NCBI RefSeq assembly: GCF_005239225.2
Contig: NC_133301.1
Location: 14,756,318 to 14,820,317 of the forward strand
DNA from: Populus alba
Taxonomy: Eukaryota > Streptophyta > Magnoliopsida > Malpighiales > Salicaceae
Direction of reading: 5' to 3'
Length of the DNA: 64,000 nt
A program made the translations under genes and the position numbers. The first letter of the stretch is position 1; the number at the start of each line of letters is the position of its first letter. The notes below the pieces were generated by a model. The model saw only the letters and a list, made by a program, of their open reading frames with translations, did no database searches and was not told where the DNA came from. This document shows, piece after piece, positions 9,997 to 20,595 of this stretch.

Positions 9997-11829
9997 ATGG
10001 AATCTTTTGACAACATTTCTGAGTACCAAAATTACTGGGAGATGACTAGCATGTTTTGGAATGATGAGCTTACCGGGTACTCATCCCTTCTTATTTGCTT
10101 TCAGTGGCCAAACCTTTCTTCTATTGTTATTCCATGTCCATGTTTATTTTCAGCGTACTAGTTCCACCTAAGAACAAAAGTTCTTTGATTTTGAGACAGT
10201 TGGGAAATGGATCAGGCATCGAGCCAGATCTATGATTCAAGCTCGCCGGACGGAGCTGCTTCAGCATCAGCCTCTAGAAATACAGTTTCAGAGAGAAACA
10301 GGAGGAAGAAGCTTAATGACAAGCTCTACGCGCTTAGAGAAGCAGTCCCCAGAATCAGCAAGGTTAGTTTACAGCTCATTAAGCATGACATGTCATTAAC
10401 ATTCTAAATCATCTATTGCAATAATTATTTCCAATTTATTGTTTGTTGAATCTGAAAAAAAAAATTGGTGTTGTTTTTCATTTATGGGCTGAACTCGTTT
10501 AGTTGGATAAGGCTTCTATAATCAAAGATGCTATAGACTACATCCAAGATTTGCAAGAACAAGAGACGAGACTACAAGCTGAGATAATGGAACTTGAATC
10601 CGAGAGATCTGAGAAAGATAAGGGTTTTGAATTTGAGAGAGAGCTACCAGTCTTGTTAACATCCAAGAAAACAAGATATGACCACATTTCTGATCACAGA
10701 GTGCCCAGAAGTGATCCCATAGAAGTTCATCAAGTAAGTTCTAAACAGTGGAGATATGCCACAGTTTTTTAAATATAAAAAAAATAAAAAACAAATCTCT
10801 CTCTAGGTATCTCAAACAATTCATTAGTTATGTTAGAACAGTACTTGAGATATCTGTGCTGATGTCCTTCCAGCTTAGGGTCTCGTCCATGGGAGAGAAG
10901 ACTCTGTTTGTGAGTTTGACATGCAGTCAAGCTAGAGAAGCAATGGTTAAGATCTGCGAGGTTTTTGAATCTTTAAAGCTGAAAATTATTACAGCAAGTG
11001 TCACAACTGTCTCAGGGATGGTCAAGAAGACACTCTTGATAGAGGTCCGTCTCTTTTTTCCTCCCCGCCTCTCTATTGTCTCACTCCAAGGGACTGAAAT
11101 GTTAAGCAATAAGAAATGGCTGCCCAGGATACATGTAAATGTTGATACAGAACTTTCGATTTCATGTATAAGTAATCACATAGGTATAAATCATAACCAT
11201 TTAGTGAAGATCATGAGGTTCAATCTACTTAAGAAATCTTAAAATAAAGGTTGCAAGTGCGGAGAATCGTTAGAATCATCATTTCTACATAGAATAAATA
11301 AACAACAAATTAATAAAGCAACATATGTAAAGTTTAAAATAAGACACCATTATATGAATTAGACAGTGAGACTCAAGTAAGATCGGAATAAACTATCGAA
11401 TTCAATAAAATATAAGTCATTCATGATAGGATTAAAATATATATAAATATATATAGCTTATATCTTCAAGTACCATTATATGAATTAAACAGTGAGACGA
11501 ACAATGAACATAAGTTGGTTCTAAACTTCTACAAGACTAGCTTAAAAAGGGCCCGTGCAATTATTTTTTTCACGATGGATTATATATATATAATAACATA
11601 CTATGTAGATAAATATTTTCAGTCTCATGCTGTAAATCAGAGAAAGAATTGTTAATAAAAAAGAGAAAAATTGGTTGATTTTACTCATCAATGTTTGGTC
11701 ATCATCATGGGAGCTGACACTAGTTAATTTGTTTTGCAGGCAGATGTAGAAGAGATAGATCATCTGAAGTCAAGAATAGAAAGAGCTATTAACGCTCTAA
11801 GCGGTCCATATAACCCTCAAGGCATGTAG
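9997..11829 (+). CDS. bHLH copy 2: bHLH35-like transcription factor
   Basis: Five exons splice in frame: 9997-10076, 10200-10362, 10503-10733, 10874-11044 and 11740-11829 (735 nt, 244 aa). All introns are GT-AG. The protein starts MESFDNISEYQNYWEM. It has the basic region NTVSERNRRKKLND, helix 1 ending VPRISK, and helix 2 LDKASIIKDAIDYIQDLQ followed by a charged, coiled-coil-like LQAEIMELESE stretch. The C-terminal ACT-like fold (exons 4-5) includes LFVSLTCSQ, KICEVFESLKLKIITA and SGMVKKTLLIEADVEE. It matches Arabidopsis bHLH35 in exon layout and length. The usual His at basic position 5 is Asn, while E and both downstream Arg are kept, so E-box binding with a non-classic preference is expected. 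It is a nuclear regulator by family; its targets are unknown. The ATG was chosen by homology of the first exon across copies. Confidence 0.92.
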
Positions 11830-12308
11830 CTGATTGAAAATCGAAGGACCACAGCTTTGACAAACCATATCTAATTATTTTAAATAATCTTTTCCAGTCT
11901 CTGTTTTTCTTTAGAAGTAAAATGAAATGACCTTGTCATTTGTATGTTCAAGACTTGCTTGCTTCAGTAGGAATTACTGTCTGTCTACTGTAACTCGGAC
12001 TCTGCAATTAGCATTTGATCTTTCTCTCTTTAATAATTACTTGATGGGATCACGTTATGCTCGGTTTTATACTGTGCAAATGACCACTGAGTCAAGCCAA
12101 GAAGTCTTCTCTCCATTATCAAACAAAAAAGAAGTCTTCTCTCCATTATCAAACAAAAAAGAAGGCGTCACTTTCCTTCCAACATTGGAAGTCTTTGAGC
12201 CATAATTTCCCAGAAGCTACGGCACCCCGTCAGCTCGTGTGGACAGGGTGAATCAAAGTTGCGCCGCACAGAATTATGAAACAAATAATCTCCTTCTTTT
12301 GCACCCCA
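11830..12308 (+). repeat. 3'-flank module of bHLH copy 2
   Basis: Presumed 3' UTR and downstream module, matching 8145-8566. It carries an exact 30-bp tandem duplication (12101-12130 and 12131-12160) absent from the copy 1 module. The open frame 11927-12205 is longer than its copy 1 counterpart only because of that duplication. Confidence 0.7.
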
Positions 12309-13007
12309 ATCAACCCTGAATTTGATAAAAAGCATAGGTATTTGTTTACTTCCAGGATCTGTCATGGCAAAAGCATAGTCAAGAGAGATACGTGTTCAAA
12401 TCCTGGGTAAAATGTATTTTAACAACAGGATGACCCTGCATGTGTTAGGGTTAAGATGTTGTTAGTGAATATTTGTTGTGGTTTGGATTCATGGACAGAT
12501 TTCAAAGTAGAGTATGTGATTTATTTTTTGTTTTGTTATCAGGAATGATTAATAGATTGGGTGATGCAGGGGTAATGCTTCCGTGAATGTATTAATACTT
12601 CTTGGACAGCTAGGTTTTCCTAGACGATGTAGGATCTATTATAAATACATATCATGCATGTAAAATTCTACATTACTATATAGTAAAAATAAAAACTTCT
12701 TGCTCTTGTAGATGTGGATACATTGCCAATTGCCAAACGCTAAGCTGATGAGAATTCTGTTATTATGTAGGCATTTAAAAAAAAAATATAATAGTCAATG
12801 CATATGAACATTACTCAAGCCATTATGGAGTATCAGCCACATAAAGCCTTGAAGTTTTTGGTGGGGCAATAGATAGCCAAATTGTTCAGGAGAAGGGGCT
12901 AAAACCTGGATGTATATTCCATCCTGTCTTGTACCTGGACATTTTTTACCTTTAATTCATCGAAATGTCCCCTGCAACAAGTATCATGGAATCTGATACT
13001 GATCAGT
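12309..13007. other. flank of copy 2, no gene
   Basis: To about 12680 it repeats the copy 1 downstream flank (AACAACAGGATGACC block). From 12680 to 13007 nothing recognisable is seen except weak likeness of 12985-13007 to the end of bHLH intron 4. Confidence 0.45.
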
Positions 13008-13057
13008 CCTGCAGGCAGATGTAGAAGAGAGAAGATCATCTAAAGTTAAAAATTGAT
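13008..13057 (+). pseudogene. orphan bHLH exon-5 stub
   Basis: TGCAG acceptor followed at 13015 by GCAGATGTAGAAGAG, identical to the start of copy 2 exon 5 (11740), then AGAAGATCATCTAAAG where copy 2 has ATAGATCATCTGAAG. The extra base shifts the frame, which stops at TGA soon after. It is a second, decayed gene end about 1.2 kb beyond copy 2, again showing loss of a tandem copy. Confidence 0.7.
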
Positions 13058-13116
13058 GTTATTGTATAAAGTAGCTAAACTAGCTAAAGAAGGAACACGT
13101 ACATGATCTTATATAC

Positions 13117-13147
<31 letters not shown>

Positions 13148-13219
13148 GGAGCTAAACATTAAATAACTGAAGTAAGAGTCGCTTAAGCTAGAAGAAGAAA
13201 TTCTCTATGAAGGTCATTA

Positions 13220-13790
13220 ATTATAAGTCCATTTCGTATACCTTCTGGATCCTTGAATAAGTCTCTCTAACCTTGTGTACCTAAAGTTTCCATCAACTGT
13301 AAAGCCAGACAATGTAAAATTAACTCCAAAATTGGATTCCAATACGGCAACTCATCATGGATGATCAATTTGTTGCTAGCCATCCAAATACCCCCTGTAA
13401 ACTCCATAAGCCAGAATGATGTCAACTTGATGTTTGAGACTTTCCTCTTACAAGGACACTTCACTGTATCAAAAGCTGTTCTGTAGTACTCGACACGCAC
13501 CACTGTAACCCTAACCAATGCATAAAACCGCTCCAAAGTCTCTAAAGACTCGTAATAGTGGAGGAAAAGATGTTCTCAGCAGATTCTCTTTCAGCAGCAC
13601 AAGGTGGACAGATTGTTTGCTCAATGTCAATGAGATTTCTAGTACTTACAAGATTTAACAGTGTGTCTGCCATTTTTCTTAAGTTCCCAATACTTTTGAA
13701 TCTCCATTCAACACTGCAAGAAGAAGATCGTTGAGCAGTGAAATCCCTTTTCTTTACTGACCTTGCATGGCTAACAAGACAGAAATAGAA
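13220..13790 (-). pseudogene. LINE retrotransposon ORF2 remnant (zf-RVT region)
   Basis: Two adjacent minus-strand frames (13829-13542 and 13536-13267) join into one degenerate product. It contains CPPCAAERESAENIF, the Cys-x2-Cys ... ESAxH-type signature of the zinc-binding domain at the end of plant LINE reverse transcriptases, with the final His changed. FTGGIWMASNKLI and WNPILELILHCLALQL follow, resembling the usual IWxARN ... W region after that domain. There is a frame break between the two parts, and no reverse transcriptase core or poly-A tail is visible. Confidence 0.65.
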
Positions 13791-13889
13791 GTTCATTTGG
13801 TGAATTGCAGACGAATAGTGATGGAACATTTCTTTTCATTTACTCCCCTATTATCAGTTGGATTTGATCCAATTATTAATTTGGTTAGT

Positions 13890-14310
13890 ATTATTGTCAT
13901 GATTTTATGCGCTACGTATGGGGACCGATCACTATTTATTTCATGTAACTACGAATAACGTGTAATGACATTATGAAAACGTGTGACGACATTATGATGT
14001 TTTAAAGGGCACGACAAGAGCATAAGACAAGTTCGCCATCCATATAGAAATTTTGCAGTGGAAAAAATCCTTAATTCACGACGACGGAGTTCGGACAAGA
14101 GACCCACCACCAAGGCAGCAATGTGCTCCGTCGTAGCATCCACCACGAGTCAAGTCAAGAAGTCATCATTTTATTCTCAAACAGAAAACAAGGCATTCCT
14201 TTCCTAAGAAGTCTTTGTGCAGGTGTGGACAGGGTGAATCAAAGTCGCGCCGCACAGAATTATGAAACAAATAATTAATCTCCTACTTTTGCACACCACA
14301 GGATATGAAA
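13890..14310 (+). repeat. recurrent module at 14 kb with upstream block
   Basis: About 13890-14080 resembles about 1640-1800 (GAATAACGTGTAATGACATTATGA, GGGCAC, AGAGCATAAGACAAG). From 14085 it carries GGACAAGAGACCCACCACC and CCACCACGAGTCAAGTCAAGAAGTC. From 14219 it carries GCAGGTGTGGACAGGGTGAA and the GAATTATGAAACAAAT end of the bHLH 3' module. The GAGACCCACC part also occurs in the 35-kb copy, which suggests a composite repeat. Confidence 0.6.
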
Positions 14311-15780
14311 TTAACTACGTCCCTTTCCTTTGTCAAGTATTAGCCCTGGAATTTAAGAATCAAATACAACTGATTTATTTTTAATAAAATATTATTTGCT
14401 CTTGAAAAACATGTAACATATAGTTTGACGAAATGAAACGGCAAATAATTATCACTCCTACGTTCACACATAAAGTCACTTAAAAATAGTAGATTATTAT
14501 AGGACATGAAAAATCTATGGTATATCGATCTTATAGTTTTTATAAAAATAATAAAAATAAAAATCATTTGAAAAAAAAGGCAAAATAGTAAGGATAAAAA
14601 TCAATAACAAGTCTGAAAACATTAAAAACACATGCACAAAAATGATGTATTAGAAAGCTATAATTTTTTAAATAGGAGCAATCTAAATTTGATTTGTAAG
14701 TTAAAAAAAGAAAGTGCATGAAAATGGATTTTCAGAGTTAATTTTAATCTTGAAAATAAGCTTCGATGCCTTAATTTTGCATTATCATTATTCTATGAAG
14801 CTTTAAATTAGCATTTCATATTCATCATTTATTTCTAATTGAACTCTCAAATCAAAAGCTATGGCCTATTATAGAAGTGATGTACCTTTCAACCTAATTA
14901 ACTTCTTAAGCTTTAGTCGGTGGATCATATCCATATACTCATAAATGAAACTTCTCACATTGTAATCCAGCTAAGATTGATGGTTAACTTGAAAATGATT
15001 GTTGCCCAATTATCATGCCCTAGAAGATTAAACTAATATATATACGATAGTTTTTTTAATAATAATTTAGAAAATATGAGTATGTAATGAGGTCTTAAAT
15101 TAGAGAAGAGAAGGATGGAATGTTTTTGAAAATAAACATGATTTTATATTCATCATTTTTTTCCATTGTATGATTATTCCAATTTCATGATGACCTTAAT
15201 TGTGGGTATGGCGAATTCACTTGGGTGGGCTCAAATCTTTATTTTAACTTATAAATGCAATTTTTCTAATTTTTTTCCATCTCATGATTCAACATTCAAT
15301 ATTGTTTTTTATTTTTTTATATAAAAAAAGAATAGGTGTTTTTATTTCCTTAGTTTTACTTTTTGTCAGGTTATCTAGATCTCATAACCTGACCCATAAG
15401 TTAGGTGGGTTGACCCGAGCAGCCTGAAATCGTTTTCTAAAAAAACTTATAATTGCTATTTTTTTTCGTTTCGTATATTTTTTTTTCAATTTAATCCTTC
15501 AACGTTTGATTAGTTTAAAATTAGGTTTCAATGTTTTTTTAAATTTATTATTTCTGGTCAAAAGACTCGAGTCACATGGTTAATGGTTTAACAAGATTGA
15601 CATCGTTTTTTTACTCTTTTTTTTTTCATTATTCGACATTGTTTTTTCTCTGTTTTTTTTTTTAGGCTTGTTTTTGTTGGTTGAATATTAATTTTTTCTT
15701 CAATTTTAAGTGTGTGTGTGTATAAAAGTTGATGTGAACACTTTATTAGATTTTAAAGAAGCATATTCATTTCATCAATT
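14311..15780. other. AT-rich intergenic, degenerate repeats
   Basis: No gene seen. About 15370-15600 contains CTCATAACCTGACCCATAAG and GGGTTGACCCGAGCAGCC with T-rich spacers, related to the satellite-like family at 55.8-57.2 kb in the opposite orientation. Confidence 0.4.
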
Positions 15781-15784
15781 TCCA

Positions 15785-16180
15785 GGACGTGTTATGATAT
15801 GGTTATAACGATCGTAATTGACACCATTCGTAATTCCAAGTGATAGGGAATGTATCAATGACAAAAACACAATTTACAATTCGTAATTCACACCATTCGT
15901 AATTGCTTGGAAATTTATTGCAGTAATTGATTTATTTTCTCTTTGAAAAGATGGACAATTGACATCCAAATCGATACTGGCCATTTACTTCGGCGAAGAA
16001 CTTTTCTCGGCTGGGGCAACGACAAGGATTCAAAAACACCACGGAGGAGGCAAGGAATTATTGCTGGTACCTACAAGGAATTCAGAAGAATCTTGTCGTA
16101 CCTTGGTTGGGGACCGTCTCCTGCATCAGCAAGTTGTGTTCTTGTGGGTGTTTTTAATTGCAATTTTAAAAAATTAGATT
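15785..16180. repeat. duplicated unknown module, copy 1
   Basis: Shares ACACCATTCGTAATTGCTTGG, GACAATTGACATCCAAATCG, ATACTGGCCATTTACTT, CACCACGGAGGAGGCAAGG and GAATCTTGTCGTACCTTGG with 17130-17520. Two plus-strand frames of 72-80 codons overlap it but are not clearly conserved between copies. It looks gene-derived, but I do not recognise a protein family. Confidence 0.6.
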
Positions 16181-16654
16181 TTTAAAAACTATTATAAGAT
16201 AACTTTTTATAGGTAAAATAAATGAAAATCAAGTCTTCATTAATGACAAACAAATTTTCATGATTAAAAAAATAAATTATTTGAACTCTTACAAAATCTA
16301 GTTTAAAACGTAATTATATGTGAAAGAGAAAAAAAATGAATGAATGAAAGAAATTAGCCATGTGCAATTAAAAAACTAATTTGCTTCTCTAAATACATGA
16401 CTGAAACTAACTGATTTTAAAGATTTAAGGGAGTGTTTGAGAGTGTGGTAATTGTTGATTTTTAAAGTATTTTTTGTTTGAAAGTGCATTAAAATAATAA
16501 TTTTTTATTCTTAAATTTTTTTTTTTGATATCAACATTTCAAAAAAATTCAAAAAAATTAGTAAAACAAATTAAAGAAATTAGGAAACACAAGTTGCACC
16601 GCAACCCCTTATAGCTAGCATGGATATAGAATTAAACAAATTTGAAACCTTCAA

Positions 16655-16915
16655 AGCATAGTTTAAAAACCCAACTCGGCGGGTCGATCCGGGACTGAAA
16701 CCGGGCCAGGTTTAATAAAAAATGTGGAAAAGCAAAACCCGAGGTGACCTGGCAACTCGGTTGACCCGTCAAAACTCGGTCAAAATCTGGTTGCAACTTG
16801 TTGATATTTTTTTTTTACTAAAACAATATCATTTTGATTTAATAAAAAAAAAATTTATCCGGTCAAAACCCGGATTTTAGACTGACCCAACCCCCTCACC
16901 GGGTTTAAAAAGCTC
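16655..16915 (+). repeat. GC-rich repeat terminus, third copy
   Basis: Starts CATAGTTTAAAAACCCAACTCGGCGGGTCGATCC, followed by GAAACCGGGCCAGG and further GACCTGGCAACTCGGTTGACCCG motifs. Same family as 425-606 and 4125-4280. Confidence 0.5.
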
Positions 16916-17040
16916 CAAAGCATCAAAGCCACAACATTGTCGGAGTAAGATTCTATAATCCAGCTAACCTGCAGTGAGAATAAAGATGCAGCACTAATTT
17001 CCATAGCCTTTTTAATTGCGGTATAGCTCAGCTTCATTGG
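16905..17040 (-). pseudogene. RNase H-like (RVT_3) retroelement fragment
   Basis: The minus frame reads AIKKAMEISAASLF then WIIESYSDNVVALM, the pattern of plant retroelement-derived RNase H-like domains (AIKxAxE ... IIESDSxNVV with the second acidic position). Only about 45 codons survive, merging into the GC-rich repeat. A similar piece lies in intron 3 of bHLH copy 3. Confidence 0.5.
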
Positions 17041-17119
17041 ATTCCATAATAATTGTTATTACCTAATTTCCGACCCTATTTTTCAAATTTTTTCAAAAGA
17101 AAAACCATTCGTAATTTCA

Positions 17120-17525
17120 ACTTTTCATTCTGGATTGCATGAACACCATTCGTAATTGCTTGGAAAGTTATCGCAATAATTGATTTATTTTCTCTTTCAA
17201 AAGATTGACAATTGACATCCAAATCGATACTGGCCATTTACTTTATCGGCGAAGAAATTTTATTGGCTGTTTGTTTTAGTTTTTGTGGTTGGATATAACC
17301 CAATTATGCACAAAAATCTCAACCATAAAAGCTATTTTTTCTTGTTTTTTATAGTTTTTTTAGTGGATCCCACACCCAAACTGAACCTCAACCTCTAAAA
17401 CAAACACACACTTACACCACGGAGGAGGCAAGGAATTGTTGTTGGTACCTCCAAGGAAATTCAGAAGAATCTTGTCGTACCTTGGTCGGGGACCGTCTCC
17501 TGCCTCGGCAAGTTGTACCTTCCCA
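17120..17525. repeat. duplicated unknown module, copy 2, with inserted MITE
   Basis: Second copy of the 15785-16180 module. Between GGCGAAGAAATTTTATTGGC and ACACCACGGAGG it holds about 150 bp not in the first copy (about 17258-17412). The insert begins TGTTTGTTTTAG and ends CTAAAACAAACACA, which are inverted repeats, so a small MITE interrupted this copy. Confidence 0.6.
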
Positions 17526-17529
17526 CTCC

Positions 17530-18105
17530 CAAATACACCACACTTGCAACTCAGAACTACTCTAAAACTATTCTATGATCTCCCCTAGCTCAAGTTTTGT
17601 GCCACAAGTTTGCCGATCAATGAATTAACTTAGATTTATTTCAACACTATTTTAAAAAAATGTTATTCAAGTGATCACAGACGCGAGGAATAATCAGGTT
17701 GCTTTCTCAAAACGATATACATTAGCAGTGAGGTCCCTAGGAAAGCGATGCATGCACTTATCAAAATAAATACATGGATGCTTTGCGAGCACGCCGATGA
17801 TTATTCCTCCGGCCGACGACAACAAGTACTCTTCTGTGCCCGAAATTATACATTGTTAACGGTCTTCCGTTTCTCATTTCGATGACCAAGCCTCAACTAG
17901 TAATTATTAAGGGTGTGATTGGACTGGGTTTCTAAAATTTTAAATTTTGTTTTGCTTAAAATAAAAAATTTTCAAATTTTCATATCATTGCTTATATTAA
18001 AAAGTTTTTTTTTTAAATAAAAAAAAATTATTTTAATTCATTTCTAAGTAAAAAATATTTTAATTAAACCGTTACTACCATCACAATCCCAAACAAGCTC
18101 TAAGC
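17530..18105. other. intergenic, no gene seen
   Basis: Contains one member (about 17840-17885) of the short repeat family with ATTGTTAACGGTCTTCCGTTTCTCATTT also seen near 19080, 19575, 21065, 42930 and 43220. Confidence 0.4.
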
Positions 18106-18109
18106 ATCT

Positions 18110-20595
18110 GAAAGTTATAAACTATATAATTCAATAGTCGTGTGTACAATACAAAACAAGGAATTTTCATCATATTTGTTACACAACTTGGAAATTGATC
18201 TGAAAAAAACTCTAGATAATTAAATCAGCCTATAAGTCATCAGATTAACTCAAAACAATCGTAATTATTAAAACAACATTTTTTTTTTGTGGTGTTAACC
18301 CGACTCGAAACCTGATTTGGTTGAGTTTCTAATTAAATTGGATAAAATAATAATTGACAAAATTCAATTGACCCCTTAAATTTAATCAAGTGAAACATAT
18401 CATTAAAAACGTCAACTAAATTTTACTAAGTCAATATCTTACCTAGTACAACTATCCATGGTTACATTTCATAAATATTTTAAAATCTTGTAATTTATTT
18501 TCAAAATTTTACTTTTCTGTTAACAAAAATTCTCATAAAAAAGAATTTAAACCTAAGATTAAATATTTCATCATTAATTCCGTAACTAATTCAAATTTTG
18601 TCTAGGATTTAGTTTCCTCCCTTCTGAAGAAAATTTTCCTCCTGTGAAGGGTATCTCTTTATAACCTCAAAATCCCTTCTCTCTCAATTCGTTTTTCTTA
18701 TTTCCTCTTATCCCCCTCTATGGTTCTATTTAGGCATGTTTATGAGTATGATATAAATTATTTTTTAAAGTATTTTTTATTTAGAAATATATTAAAATAA
18801 TATTTTTTTTTATTTTTAATATTAATATATTAAAACGATTAAAAAAATAATCTAAAACAAAAAAATTTTAAAATTTTAAAAAACACAATTTGATGGGAAT
18901 CCCAATCACAACCCTAAGACTCGAATGTGCCTGCTTGTTTGTGCTCATTAATATTCTTGAAAGCGCGTTTTCTATTAGTTTGACGTCTCCAGAGGTAAGC
19001 CTATGCATGCATTGCATGTATCAGATATTGCTTTGTTAACAAGTCAATTTTTGAATGACTTGTCTTCCTGCTGTGGCCAAATTGTCAAAGCTATTTTGTT
19101 TCTCATTTTCAAAACAAAGACTCGACTGCTAATAAAGCATCTTATCCTATCCAAAACAACGGATTTTTATCATAATTGTTAGATTGGAGACCAGCTCGGA
19201 AACATCCTGTGTCATTGGGTTGCTTGATCAATTTGCGGGTTTTTTACTTAGTTAATTTGGATCAATTAATTTTATTCAATCGATAATATTTCACTCATTG
19301 TTTTTTCTTGGTATTGATCTAATTAAGTTTAGATCGAGTTTAACAAAATCATTTATATTATTAAAAGTCTAAGGAGATTAATTAGATTTATTCAAGTTAA
19401 TAACTTGTTTAATTCAATTATAAATTCGTTGTAAGTTAGACTCCAGATAATAAACTTGTTAGATAAGATATAATGAATATGATTTTAACCCATAGTTGTA
19501 CCTTCCCACTCCCCATACAGCAAACTTGGGCTTCACTGTTATTTTCTTGCCTTTGCCATTTTTTCTGAGATCTGGCCGAAATTGTGTACATTTAAGGCTC
19601 TTCTGTTTCTCATTTAGTAACCAAAGAGAATAACATATACGCACTTAATTTGTACAAATCCAAAACGCAGGACCCCAAGCTTATTGCTAGCCAAGTGTGT
19701 GAGCACCAGACAAAGCAGACTGCTTAATCAAGCATCACCATTAAGCAGTAGTGTTTAATTAGCTAACTAAAGTATGGAAGGAAAGTTGAACGGGAATTAT
19801 AGGCCATTAAAAAATAATATAAATTATATTTTAGAACTTCATCTCACAGTTTAAGTTATTAGGTTTTGATGGTTATTTGACATGGTATCACAACTTTAAT
19901 GATCAAATTATAACAAGTTTGAATCTCACCATTTCTATTTATTTGATAAAAATTAAGCATAAAGTAAAATAAACATGTGCAAATTTCAAACCCAAAAAGC
20001 TTTCATTCTGTTAAAAAAAATATAAATCATATCCTAATATCTCACCTAATAATTTAAACTATCGAGTTAAAATAATTCTCAATACAAGTCACATTCCTAG
20101 TGTAGTCCCATTACATTAAATACTTTTTGAATATGTTGTTTGATTCTACCTCCCGTTTTGTCTGTATGCTACCAAATCAGTTCTTTGCCGGCTAATTGGT
20201 TCCTTAGCCAGATATTCATGTGTATTTATTGGGTTCTCTCTTTGTTTTTTGTTTTTCTTCGTTTTTATTTTCAGTTCCTTTCATCTGGACAAGAGCCACA
20301 GGTATTGTTATCATTGAAAAAGATTGAATTACAGCGAAAATGAGTGATTCCGTCGCTAAATGCAGGTATAATTAGCGACGGAACTCTTATGATATAAATT
20401 ATAGCATTGATTTAAAAAGAAATTCTAATTTCCATCAATAATTATGTCACAAATATATTTTAAACAACTTGTAATTTCAAATTTTTATTTCCCTTTTAAC
20501 CGAAATCCTTGTAAAAAAGAAATCAAATTAGGGATAGAATATTTCATCAATAAATTTGTTATTCATTTAGATTTTATCTAAAATTAGTTCTAATT
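18110..20595. repeat. about 2.4-kb tandem duplication, unit A
   Basis: Landmarks shared in order with unit B: ACAATACAAAACAAGGAATTTTC (18147), TTTGTCTAGGATTTAG with CTCCCTTCTGAAGAAAATTTTCC (18598), CTCGAATGTGCCTGCTTG (18921), GACGTCTCC with ATGCATGCATTGCAT (18982), ACCCCAAGCTTATTGCTAGCC (19672), TTGCCGGCTAATTGG (20186) and the CCGTCGCTAA hairpin (20348-20383). Contains a MITE-like block at about 18725-18920. No coding gene recognised. Confidence 0.75.
20348..20383. repeat. 12-bp inverted repeat hairpin, unit A
   Basis: TTCCGTCGCTAA and TTAGCGACGGAA form perfect arms around a 12-nt loop. The same structure recurs in unit B. Such GCGACGGAA-type ends are common in plant DNA transposons, so this may be a transposon-end relic rather than an RNA structure. 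Confidence 0.7.
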
